A stretch of 64,000 nucleotides of DNA, taken from positions 379,034 through 443,033 of the forward strand of contig UYJD01000015.1 of assembly GCA_900618795.1 (NCBI GenBank), read 5' to 3'. A program made the translations under genes and the position numbers. The notes beneath the pieces are model-generated. The model was not told the DNA's origin. It saw only the letters and a list, made by a program, of their open reading frames with translations, and did no database searches. The DNA is from Cyanodermella asteris (lineage: Eukaryota; Ascomycota; Lecanoromycetes; Ostropales; Stictidaceae). Position 1 is the first letter of the stretch, and each line of letters starts with the position of its first letter. Of this stretch, positions 20,730 through 30,282 are shown piece by piece.

Positions 20730-21929
20730 ATGACGGGCAAAAAGCACCTCCGTTTCCTCGATTTTCCGCCAGAGATTAGAGACCTGGTTTATCGGCAACT
20801 TTTGCTACCACAATCGAATCGAACGAAAAATGAAGATAGCTACATCCATTACAAATACGACCTGGCTGTTCTTCGCGTCAACAAGCAGATGCACGACGAG
20901 GCTCTCGATGTATTTCACCGGGTGAATCAGTTCGTGGCCATCGAAACGCCTTGGCCGGCAGCCAAGGAGCACCTCCAAGTCGAGGGCTACATCCCCATCC
21001 TTCTCTCAGGCCTCGCAGCGGAATCTTACAAAGATTGCTGCATGCTGGCACGGATCGATGCGCCTTTACCGAACGCATTCGCCGACAAGCCCGATCGGTT
21101 CATTATTCATATTCTCGACCTGGACGTCTTTTGCGAAACATGGAATTATCGAAGCTTGTCAACGCCCGGGTTGAACCAGCACCTTAAGCTGGATCTGTAC
21201 ATGTCCAGCGCGCGACCCCTTCCCGGGGAGACAACGTCGCGGCCACTGCCGCACAATCTGCAAAAAGCGCTCATTGAGCCGTTTGGCAGGGTCAAAGACC
21301 TCAACGAAGTGAACGTGCACGACGCCACAGACAAGAGCTTCGAACGACGAATGCGCGAAATGATGTTGGTTCCGAACACGCCGCCCGAAGAGTGCCTCGA
21401 TGAAGCGGTCCGGTTGAAGGACCTTGGGAACAAAGCCCTCGAGCAGCGCAACTACGACCGAGCTGTTGAGCTTTACGAGCAAAGTTTTCTTGCACTGCAC
21501 ATTGTCTGTGACGGAAAGAGAAGAACGGTTTGGGCTGACAGATACTACCAACGAGAGATGATGTACGGTAATCACAAGGGACAGGCTGGTGGGCTGGTAC
21601 GTCTAGTGCTGAGGGTGAAGCTGGTTGCCAACATGGTCTTTGCATACTTGAAAATGGCGAACGAGCGCGGCTACAAGTGGGCACATTTCTGGGGCATGCG
21701 GACCATCAATCTCCTCCGGGATAATGTCGAGGACGAGGAAGAGGAACCGCTCTTGGACTTCCCAGCGGCGAACGAGTTGGGTAAAATCTACTACAGAACT
21801 GGGGTGGCAAGCAAGCACTTAGATAAGAAGGATGAAGCTAGGAGCTTGTTGAAGGTGGCCATGGCGTATTTGCCCAACGACCCACAAGTCAAGCAGGAAC
21901 ATGCGAGCGTTGCCCTCAAGATCTTGTAA
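20730..21929 (+). CDS. F-box-like protein with TPR segments
   Basis: Intronless 399-aa protein. The N terminus, FLDFPPEIRDLVYRQLL followed by LAVLRVNKQMHDEALDVFHRVN, is the F-box-like pattern common in fungal proteins of unknown function, where the start motif LPxEIRxxIY is followed by VNKQIHDEAL. Two helical-repeat segments fit TPR units: about residues 230-262 (AVRLKDLGNKALEQRNYDRAVELYEQ) and 360-392 (GVASKHLDKKDEARSLLKVA with YLPNDPQ). An acidic linker (VEDEEEEP) lies between. By family analogy it may be an SCF adaptor that recruits substrates through its TPR part, but no partner is evident. Start at 20730 is the first ATG and leaves the F-box intact. Confidence 0.8.
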   Translation: MTGKKHLRFLDFPPEIRDLVYRQLLLPQSNRTKNEDSYIHYKYDLAVLRVNKQMHDEALDVFHRVNQFVAIETPWPAAKEHLQVEGYIPILLSGLAAESYKDCCMLARIDAPLPNAFADKPDRFIIHILDLDVFCETWNYRSLSTPGLNQHLKLDLYMSSARPLPGETTSRPLPHNLQKALIEPFGRVKDLNEVNVHDATDKSFERRMREMMLVPNTPPEECLDEAVRLKDLGNKALEQRNYDRAVELYEQSFLALHIVCDGKRRTVWADRYYQREMMYGNHKGQAGGLVRLVLRVKLVANMVFAYLKMANERGYKWAHFWGMRTINLLRDNVEDEEEEPLLDFPAANELGKIYYRTGVASKHLDKKDEARSLLKVAMAYLPNDPQVKQEHASVALKIL

Positions 21930-22668
21930 GCCGCTGGAACCGCTCCATGGAGCTTGTACAATATTGAAATTTCCAGAGCGTCGACGGACTTGGAACATGG
22001 TGGCGAATGACCTAATCATTGAGACGGTTAGATAGAAGTCTGTGACAGTCTCCTTCGGAATTTGCCTACAGTCTTTCTAATGCCTGCATGACTAGGCATT
22101 CCGTTGGTTGATCAGCTGATTGCTGGATTGGGGGATTCGCCGGCTTTTTAGCTGGGGTTTAGCTGGTGTGGGCGCGACTCCTTTCTTCCCGCCTTGCGAT
22201 GCATGAACGAGCGGCTTTGATCTTAGCGAAGACGCATTCAATATTGCTCATTGAAGAAAATCTTGGGAGACACTTCTTTCCTATCCTATCTGAATGAATG
22301 ACTCACGTATCGTGATTATCAAGTTCAGGAGTTCCAGTCGCTACGTCCAGGAAATCCATCGGTGGCCCACTTGACTCGACAGCCTCGGACGGCGACGGCT
22401 ACGCTTTACAAGATCAGACGAAACAGGGCGTGAATGTATTCTAACATTCAAAGGTCGTTGGATGCTGAACGCTCACCGCAAGTTCTACAATGCAATCGCT
22501 GTGGCGATGCAGCTTCTGCTCCTGTTGAAACGAAGCGTGATTCGAGCCGAAGCTGCACGGCCATACACAGCCCCCCGCCGTTCTGGCCTCGCATTCTGCG
22601 ATCTTTCCCATTCTCCCCTTCGTTTGCCATGTGATAGCTTGTCTTTCTCCTTTCTTTCACTTTTCACA
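21930..22668. other. Intergenic, upstream of the adenosine-deaminase-like gene
   Basis: No gene seen. A pyrimidine-rich stretch at about 22600-22665 is the likely leader of the next gene. Confidence 0.5.
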
Positions 22669-23864
22669 ATGTCTGAACTAAAAGATGCCAGCTTCTGCAA
22701 GAGGCTGCCAAAGACCGAGGTGGGCTTGCAAAACGACAAACGACTGGCCAGACAGCTGATAGACGAATTCACAGCTACACGCCCACTTGACAGGATCGAT
22801 TCTACCGTCAGTTCTCCACGAGATATGGCTAGAGCACAAAGAAAGCGATCCGGGGTTCGATCTCGAAGACCCAGCGATCACGCTCGAATCCGCTCGCGCG
22901 ACAATGTCCGCAGACAGGTACGTGCACCCCGGCACATTCAACCTGAACTCATTCGGACTGACGAAAACAGCTTCTTTCCTCTCTTCTCCAGCGTAATACA
23001 CACTGCTATTAACTCAGACTTCTCTCACTGACGGCCTCTGAGCTCATTTACTGCCTCTGTAACTCCAAGCGTCACATCCAGAAATCCACCGCCTCCGTAC
23101 TCTCCGGCTTCCGCGCCGACGGAGTCCAATATCTGGAGCTACGTACCATTCCAAGGCGAGCGGCCGACTTGACCAAAGAGCAGTATGTTGACACTGTGCT
23201 CGATGTCATCGCCACGCACCCGGATGGTCCTAATCGCACTTACCTGGTCCTGGGCGTCGACCGGAAGAACACGCTCGAAGAGGCATTCGATACGGTCCGA
23301 CTGGCCATCAAGTACAAGTCTTGAGGCGTCGTCGGGGTAGACTTGGCTGGGAATCCCGCCAAAGGAGATGTCAAAATCTACCAGCCAGCGTTCAAGACTG
23401 CCAAGGACGCCGGATTGAAGGTCACGCTGCATTTCGCCGAGGTAAAGTACAGCTCACGGGACGACGAATTGAGAACGCTTTTGAGCTACGAGCCTGACCG
23501 TCTAGGTCACGTTATACGGGTGCCGGACTGGGCTAAAGAGGAAATTCAGAGGAAGAAAATTGGGCTCGAACTATGCTTGACGTGCAACGTCGATGCAAAA
23601 CTGACGGAAGGTGGCTACGAGGGCCACCATTTTGGCTGGTGGCGGGACAAAGGCTGCCCGATTACGATCTGTACGGATGATGTCGGCATTTTCAGAAGCA
23701 CGACAAGCAACGAGTTCCTGCTACTGATGAAACACTTCGGCCTTACGAGGACCGAGGTCATCGAGATAAGTCGAAGCTCAATTGACTGCGTCTTCGGGAC
23801 CGAGGAGGACAAAAGCAGGTTGCGCAGAGAGCTTGACGGCTATGAAGACGAGTTAAAACGTTGA
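22669..23864 (+). pseudogene. Adenosine deaminase-like (ADAL) gene with one in-frame TGA
   Basis: Member of the ADAL branch (N6-methyl-AMP deaminase type) of the metal-dependent adenosine deaminases. Exons 22669-22719, 22775-22917, 22971-22992 and 23043-23864 give a 345-codon reading of normal length. Splicing creates the metal-binding LHAHLTGSILPS motif at the first junction. Further family marks are GVQYLELRT, GVVGVDLAGNP, VTLHFAEV, YEPDRLGHV and the catalytic/metal ITICTDDVGIF. One codon breaks it: TGA at 23322-23324, between AIKYKS and GVVGVDL, where relatives have Arg, Gln or a similar residue. Everything after it is conserved and open. Exon 3 is only 22 nt and the last intron ends in GAG, both unusual. 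The TGA may be a recent nonsense mutation, an assembly error or a readthrough site. Confidence 0.8.
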
Positions 23865-24283
23865 ACGAGAGCTCTAAAAAAAAGATCGGCGCTTAGCTGT
23901 AAGTTGAATATCTTGATGAACTTGTTCCCTGTTGCAGCGCAGATTCGAAATCTCAGGGCAATATCAGCTCTGCCGCTCTGGAGGCACATCATGGTGATAC
24001 AGTTGGTGGTCGTCGCATCTGAGGCTTCCTCGAGCTGGTACTGATGGCTCTCTTGCACTGCGGTGGCCAGACTTTGCAACACTTGTCGCAGCGGCTCTTA
24101 AGACCGTGAACTCTCCGACAAAGAAAACATTGGAAACTGCCACGCCTCATCCAAATCCTTTTGTTTTCCACCGTGCTCTTTCGAGTATCGGGAGGTGTGG
24201 CTCTGCAGATCTCGAGACTAGTTCTCCTTTCCTCAGTCCCGATTACTCAAACAGGACCACAACTTCAGGATGTACATGACGGT
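23865..24283. other. Intergenic, no gene seen
   Basis: Converging 3' flanks of the ADAL gene and the Cys-rich protein gene. Only shadow-like ORFs of 60-80 codons. Confidence 0.5.
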
Positions 24284-24810
24284 TCAAACTGACAAAGCAA
24301 ACGATACAGCAATTAATGCCGCGACGAGTAGCATGAATCGATCTGGCTATACAATGTCAGTATGATGCCATGCGACTGAGCGTGTGAGCTGGCACGTACT
24401 CTCTTTCGAATACCAAGACTTGCTTTCGTCTGCGTTGATTTTAGCATGCCTGAAGACGGCGTGGGAGAGCTTGATGCGGTAGCTCTGAAGGTGCTCAATG
24501 CCGCAACGACATCTCCAACACTGCTACATGGGGCTGTCACCGGCGATCCAGTGCCCATGGCAACCAGACTTGAGTAATATGCCGGACTGGCGGTCGAGAG
24601 GTAGTTCAGGCATGACGAATGCGGCACATCGTAAATTGAGGGCTCCCAAGACGTGTTGTTATAGCAGAGACAAGGTGCCTGAAAAGAGAAGTTCGGTAGT
24701 GTATAGAAGCCAGGCGAGTAGCTGTTGCAGACACTAATATAGTGTCCTTCGATAGCACAGGCTCTTTGCCCAGGGCTTAAGGTTGTAGCTGAGGTAATTA
24801 AGTTGGACAT
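24284..24810 (-). CDS. Cys-rich extracellular protein with C-terminal anchor
   Basis: Exons 24810-24400 and 24346-24284 (53-nt intron, GTACGT...TATAG) encode about 157 aa. The conserved part resembles a common fungal Cys-rich domain: QRACAIEGHYISVCNS, then APCLCYNNTSWEPS, HSSCLNYLS and TAPCSSVGDV, six or more ordered Cys. It is followed by a Ser/Thr/Pro-rich stalk (FRATASSSPTPSSG) and, after splicing, a hydrophobic tail (FMLLVAALIAVSFALSV) ending at the stop, as in GPI-anchored or single-pass wall proteins. No signal peptide precedes the first Met, so an upstream exon may be missing. A GTGAGA...CTAACAG pair at about 24838-24892 could splice a further exon on, but that exon runs into a stop and I could not extend it. 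Confidence 0.6.
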
Positions 24811-25482
24811 CTCGAGGCTCTGGTTCGGGCAGCTGTTAGTTGGGAATTTGAAGGGTAAAGTAGAGAGGCTGCCTCATATATGTATCTCACCTCCGCTCAC
24901 AAGGCTGAGGCGGTCCACGACTAGCAGCCGCCTTTAGGGCGCCGTAGTATGGACAGGGTCAGCCGGCGACGACTCAGGCATTTAGTAGAACACGGGGTCC
25001 ACGGCTATGAATTTAGGTTTACTTAATCCTATCATATAATTGACGGGTGAACATGCGATAAAGCGTCGCAAGCCTGGTCGCCGGGGTGTGTATACAAGCT
25101 AGCCCCAATTAGGGTATATAAGGATCACAAGCCGCCGCCCAAATATTGTGTGGAACACCGTCAGCGCTGCGTCACGCCACGATTTGTCTTTCTATACAGT
25201 CACAAGCTCCTCTCACTAAATACCTGAGCGGACCAGGCTGAACGACAATAGTTTTGCCTGCTTTTTTTTTTTTTTGATATCGGCATGCCGTGTCAGGCTA
25301 AGAACGGGTACTTTGCAGCCTGATTGTATCGCGGCGGTCAAATGCTCACAAACAGTACCCTGAGGTCGAGCCTGGAACCCTCATGTCCCCGGCTTTCCTC
25401 CTTTCCTTCCCCTATCAAAGTTCTTTTACGACGGGTAGGTTGGCGGAATCACCCTCTTGTCTAGCCTGTATTTCTCCCGAAA
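24811..25482. other. Intergenic, no gene seen
   Basis: Lies between divergent genes. Contains a 14-base T run at 25262-25275 and a TATA-like TATATAAGG near 25113. The AT/GC texture around 24900-25130 differs from the neighbours and could be an old repeat, but I recognise no family. Confidence 0.4.
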
Positions 25483-27480
25483 ATGTCAGGGAACTATACT
25501 TTCTACACTGGTGGTGTCTGGATAGATAACTCTGACGGCAGGCATATCCTCACTCTTCAGAAAGCTCAAGCAGGTGCTCTACAAGCTGTGATACCTCTCT
25601 TTATTTCTCTCGTCGGAGTCGCCTTCTGGAGCTTCGTGAGGCGGCTGTGGTATCAGCTGCGCTTCCGGAGATGGGGACAATCTCAGCAGAACCGACTATC
25701 TGACCAGCAATCCAATGTGGCTTTACAAACGAGCACCGGCGACCTTGGGACCTTTGCGGTTGCTGTCAGGCTCTGGTGGACCTGGCGGCACACGCCAGTA
25801 CCTGGAAGCCTCCTGCGCTTTGCACCCCTTGCAATTGCCGGCATCCTATACTGGTGTGCGTGGATAGTGTTTGCCAGTGTGTCTTTCTATATCTGGCAGG
25901 ACAGAGTCACAGACCTTGGGCTGGTACGTAGCCCTTATTGCGGCTATCTTGCATACATCAACTCGACCACAACGCTACCATTCCAAAGCACAAGTTTGAC
26001 CCAGACGATTCTCGCAGAAACTTGGGTAACCCAGTGCTACGGGGACGATGCTGTGAATGTCGGGGCATGCAACATATATCCAAAACAGGCGCTCGACTTT
26101 ACCACCCAACGAGATGTGGCTTGTCCTTTTAAGTCGAGTGACTTCTGTATCTCAGTGAACTCAAGTCCGCATCAAATGGCGACACCTCTCATCGATTCGC
26201 ATATCGATCTTGGAATAAACGCAGCAGCAGAAGACAGAGTAAAATACACCAAGGTTACGACATGCTCACCTGTAACTTCGCAGGCTTTCGCTACCTCCAT
26301 TCCCGCAAACAGGTCTGATGAGGCTGATATTTGGCCGACTGATACAAAACTGCAGCGGTTCTTTTTTGGCCCGAATCTGGGCCTCAATGCGACTTACACC
26401 TACGAGTACAATAGTGCAGCGAATCTGAATCCGTTTGGCTACGAAATCTCGTATGTTCTCGGCTCGAATCCTCGAAAGCCTGGCTAACAGCGACGTGTAG
26501 TAGCATTTCCTACACTCCTGGCCCAGTCGGGCAGTACTTTGAACAGGCTTGGTTACCGAACTCGAGCTTTTATGACGACCGCGATGCCGACCTGACTTTG
26601 TTCTTTCTGAGTCAAAATCATCAGCAATATACCACCGCTACATATGATCCATGGTACTTGGCCGACGAACCTATCAACTATACTCTGGAAGGAAAAGTTT
26701 ATTCTGGCTACAAGTCAACCTTCGATGTCAATGTCCTCGGGTGCGTGGACCAGCATCAAATCTGCAACCCTAACCGCGAAGACTCGTCGGTGTGCACGGC
26801 GCAACTAGCATGGCTCCAATTGGCAGAAGCAATATTCGACCCCGCGTTAGGACTCAACCGTAACCAGCTTGCCACGGCGATAAGAATTGTTAGCAATCTA
26901 GTCCAAGTGAGCACATATATNNNNNNNNNNNNNNNNNNNNNNNNNNNNNNNNNNNNNNNNNNNNNNNNNNNNNNNNNNNNNNNNNNNNNNNNNNNNNNNN
27001 NNNNNNNNNNNNNNNNNNNNNNNNNNNNNNNNNNNNNNNNNNNNNNNNNNNNNNNNNNNNNNNNNNNNNNNNNNNNNNNNNNNNNNNNNNNNNNNNNNNN
27101 NNNNNNNNNNNNNNNNNNNNNNNNNNNNNNNNNNNNNNNNNNNNNNNNNNNNNNNNNNNNNNNNNNNNNNNNNNNNNNNNNNNNNNNNNNNNNNNNNNNN
27201 NNNNNNNNNNNNNNNNNNNNNNNNNNNNNNNNNNNNNNNNNNNNNNNNNNNNNNNNNNNNNNNNNNNNNNNNNNNNNNNNNNNNNNNNNNNNNNNNNNNN
27301 NNNNNNNNNACTCCGATGAAAGCTGTTCCTGTTCCTGGCCAAGTCCCAAGCTCCGAGATCTCTGGCTACTACGCGCCCACATACAAGCCTGCGGCTACGG
27401 CCGCTACTCACGAGCTGTCGACATATCATCAAATGCACGAGCTGGATGCGAACAACACAGCGGAGCTCAGTGTCCACTAG
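25483..27480 (+). CDS. Fungal-specific membrane protein, interrupted by an assembly gap
   Basis: Exon 1 is 25483-26450 and exon 2 starts at 26501 (50-nt intron, GTATGT...TGTAG). The protein then runs to a probable donor at 26907 (GTGAGC) just before the N gap. After the gap an open 57-codon segment (27310-27480) ends HQMHELDANNTAELSVH, typical of the C terminus of this family. The N terminus begins YTFYTGGVWIDNSDGRHILTL, then has a hydrophobic helix (AVIPLFISLVGVAFW) and another near residue 125 (LAIAGILYWCAWIVFASVSF). A long Cys- and N-glycosylation-rich extracellular domain follows. Such proteins are common in Dothideomycetes and Sordariomycetes with no known role. About 389 nt of sequence is unknown, so total length and later helices are not established. 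Confidence 0.75.
26921..27309. other. Assembly gap (N run)
   Basis: Run of 389 N inside the membrane-protein gene. Its true length may differ. Confidence 0.99.
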
Positions 27481-27604
27481 CTCGGTTCGCTGATCCTACA
27501 AGCCTTGGCGGACGAGGACTTCACTGCAACATTCCATTGAGAATCTGGATCTCCGCATCTCTGGCAGCGTGCCGTCTGTTCAGCCACCATGGCAAGAACG
27601 CCAA

Positions 27605-27815
27605 TAACAAGCGGGATGAAAGAAGTCGCTGCCGATGCTCCGTCCATACCAGCCAAACACCTGCCCAAACACCTGCCCAAACATCTGTCCAAACACCTGG
27701 CCGAACAGCCAGTCAAATACCTAGCCAAGTACATACCTGGTGATCTAGCTGAGTACCTAATAACGTATCTAGCTAAGTACCCACTTCAGGAGGACGCCGA
27801 CAGAGACTTTTTTTC
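27605..27815 (+). repeat. 12-bp tandem repeat array B with leader and tail
   Basis: About eleven 12-bp steps from 27651 to 27785. The units change from GCCCAAACACCT types at the left to AGCTAAGTACCC types at the right. The same reading frame as in array A is open and gives KHLP (twice), KHLS, KHLA, KYLA and EYLI/TYLA tetrapeptides. The leader (27611-27650) aligns base for base with that of array A over about 40 bp with around eight differences, mostly transitions. The tail GCCGACAGAGACTTTTT also matches. It lies just downstream of the gapped membrane-protein gene and could reach into its transcript. An ATG-initiated 114-codon ORF (27589-27933) covers it. Confidence 0.75.
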
Positions 27816-27972
27816 CACCCGCCTTGATAACCTTGAGACTCGACGAAACTCAAAACCGGCACGACCGGGGCAAGCCGCCGGAACGAGCTCCGACCCCGCG
27901 AAAGCACCGAGATTACATCACCGGCAGCAGTAACATCTACGCTCGCAGCTTTGTAATGCACAAATATACAAC

Positions 27973-28938
27973 ATGCGTCCATTTCTTCGACTTCTTCCTC
28001 CTGTAGTTTATCAAATCAGTCCATACGTCTCTTGTTTCTTACAGCGCAGTGCGCTCACAAGTCGGCATCCCTTCCAATACAGCCGAACAAGGCTCAAAAG
28101 CACGAAGATGGAAGCATCCTGGAGCAATCCTCTTTCCGGCCTATGGAAGCCAACTCAATTACAAGCACTCTACTACGGCCCAGACATCGTGAAGAACAAT
28201 ATTCTCGACGTTTTGCCCTCGAAGACGTCCAAAGCCTTCATAATCTCAACGTCTTCACTCACAAAAACTTCTCTCCTCAGCAATCTCGAATCGATCCTCG
28301 GCTCCCACCACGCCGGCACCTTCACCAACATCGGCCAACATGCGCCCGTGGCCGACCTCGACCAAGCCACTGACAAGGTGCTTGCCAACTCGGCCATTGA
28401 CACCATCATCTCCGTCGGCGGCGGTTCGCCCATCGACTCGGCGAAGGCTATTTCCCACCGCAGCCACGAGAAGGCCGGAAAGTATCTCTTCCACATTTCG
28501 ATCCCGACAACGCTGAGTGCTGCGGAATGCACAATGGGAGCTGGCTTCACGGATGAGAACAAGGCAAAGACCATGGTGACTGGGCCAGAGCTCTGCCCGC
28601 ATGTCTTGTTCTATGATGCCGTTTATGCGCGCGAGACCCCGCCGAGACTCTGGATGAGCACGGCAATGCGAGCAATGGATCATGCAATGGAGACCATGTA
28701 CCATCTGACGGCGAGCGAAGTACCCACGAAGCAGGCTGCGCTGAGTGCCGCAGGCGATCTGTTCAGGTACTTACCGAAGTATAAGGAGGATCACAACATC
28801 GGAACCGCATGGCCATCAGCACTCATATCGCTTCCGGCGCTATACACAACTCTTTCTTCTTCTTCCTTCTTCCGCCTAAGCAGTTGCCCTGCGCCACACA
28901 TACTCCTTTGCTTGCCCTTGAGCACCTCCACCGTGTGA
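27973..28938 (+). pseudogene. Iron-containing alcohol dehydrogenase, C terminus replaced
   Basis: Residues to about 28793 match the type III Fe-ADH/maleylacetate reductase family. Visible are the Rossmann-like part with IDTIISVGGGSPIDSAKAI, the IPTTLSAAECTMGAGFTDE loop and a helix with two of the four metal ligands (RAMDHAMETMYH). The family continues another 120 or so residues carrying two more His ligands (GLSHxxGxxxG and the IPHG region). Here, right after KYKEDHN, the frame enters unrelated Ser/Pro-rich sequence that is the antisense of a gamma-glutamyltranspeptidase-like remnant, ending at 28938. Either ATG, at 27973 (Ser/Arg-rich, possibly mitochondrial leader) or 28108 (MEASWSNP), could start it. 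Without the second pair of metal ligands it is very unlikely to be an active dehydrogenase. Confidence 0.72.
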
Positions 28939-29083
28939 CCGAGCTTTCTCAGTCCCTCAATTGATGACTCCAGCGCACCCTTCGACAAAGACAACCTTGT
29001 TGTAATCCTTCCAAGGGCCTAAGCCTACGCCAATGCGCAGGCGCGGGAAATCGGGCGCCTGCTGCGGGTCCAAACCAAACGCT
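28789..29083 (-). pseudogene. 3' remnant of a gamma-glutamyltranspeptidase-like gene
   Basis: On the minus strand the conserved ending of the fungal GGT-like Ntn-hydrolase family can be read: FGLDPQQAPDFPRLRIG, a VVFVEG segment, then in another frame ALESSIEGLRKLGHTVEVLKG and finally VVYSAGSDMSADGHAVPML with TGA at 28789-28791. The order and spacing match the small-subunit C terminus, which normally has DAPR, VYxEEG, EGLRxLGH and AGSDxRxDG. The frame changes once, near 28970-28980, and nothing homologous is visible upstream beyond about 29083, so only the last 100 or so codons survive. Its stop abuts the truncated iron-ADH, marking a rearrangement junction. Confidence 0.65.
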
Positions 29084-30282
29084 ATGGTGATGTACGGAGA
29101 AACATTGGTGACTGAAAGTTGTTTAAATTGTGGATATGACTGTGTCGTTCTGACAGAATGCTATGCGCGGCCTACCTACTTGTAGTTGAGAAGCTGAGAT
29201 GGCCAAGCAGGTCGTGGCCTCTGGTCACACAGCGTGCCGGAAGACATTGATTGACTCACTCGTCCTCAACATGGAGTCCGTATGGGCAGATACTCATGTC
29301 ATGCAAACTGCAAGATCAGCTCCTTATCTCATGGTGATGGCAATGAACTGCAAGAGCATAACAAGTCGCCGTGATGGAAGTAAAGAATTGAAGTAAAATC
29401 CAGAGCAATGTCTATCATTCACAGTGTCATGGACTCCTGGTGGAGTTCACTTGCTGCCATTGCGCGGTAAGCACTGGCACACCCCTAACGATATATTTGC
29501 TCGTCGTAACGCTATAGATATATATGCGTAGCACTGTCCCGTACGGCCAATACTCGTAACTCTTTCGAAATTGGCTGGTGGTGAGCGGAGTCGTTGGCTG
29601 CGTACCTGGCCGGGTGCTTACCTTAGTATTCGTTGAGGTAGCTAGCTAGCTATTGCATTGTCTTCGAGATCAAGACTTCGCCTAGGCTCGGAAATCTCCT
29701 CGTACAATTGTTGATACTGCGGAAGACATCAGTATCCTCTGGGTGAGGAGCGAATTCACATGATTGATAATCGCTGTACGCAGGGTGCCTGCCAAGACGG
29801 CCGGCGTTCTGGCGGAAGACGAGCGCTGGGAAGAAAAAGCGCCGGCGATCTGAAGGGTCTCGCCCTCACGATACTTTTTGCCCGCCCTCGTCCGCCCACC
29901 TTTTCGATGCTGCTGGTGCTGTGCTGACTATGGCGAAGAATCGCTTACGAGTTCGCAGGCACAAAACGTTTTGTTCGCCGTAGACCATCTTTTTCGCGTT
30001 GCTGCTTCTCCTCTCCATGCCCCATGAACCCCAACCTCCATCTCAGCCGCACTGACACTGACACGGACGGCATAGTATCTCTGACCGGACGCCCGATGAC
30101 GTTGCTCCACCAGCAGCCGACGATCCGTAGATCACTGCTCCGCTGTCCATCGCCTCAAAGTGCCGGTCTACCCACCTCGTGAGCCTGCGCCATCTCCCGA
30201 GCCCTGTGGGTGAGTGCACTGAATCTTCCCTCGGTGAGCCGGCCAAGGCCATGCTCCTCCTCGCCGACGTTGGAAAATCATA
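29084..30282. other. Intergenic, with a degenerate 12-bp repeat trace
   Basis: No intact gene seen. Bases 29597-29650 (GCTGCGTACCTGGCCGGG then TGCTTACCTTAG) align with three consecutive units of array C. The last 350 bp are the probable promoter and leader of the histidine kinase gene. Confidence 0.45.
29597..29650 (+). repeat. Degenerate copy of the 12-bp repeat (D)
   Basis: Roughly four to five decayed units resembling GCTAAGTACCTAGCCGGG and the following units of array C at 51.7 kb. It carries a stop in the tetrapeptide frame. Short, so the match is suggestive only. Confidence 0.4.

Noticed and set aside
24838-24960. Possible extra 5' exon for the Cys-rich protein
   Set aside because: The splice signals look usable but the upstream frame meets a stop before any Met or signal peptide.
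24880-25280. Texture change possibly marking an old transposable element
   Set aside because: No terminal repeats, coding remnants or target duplication visible; insufficient to call.
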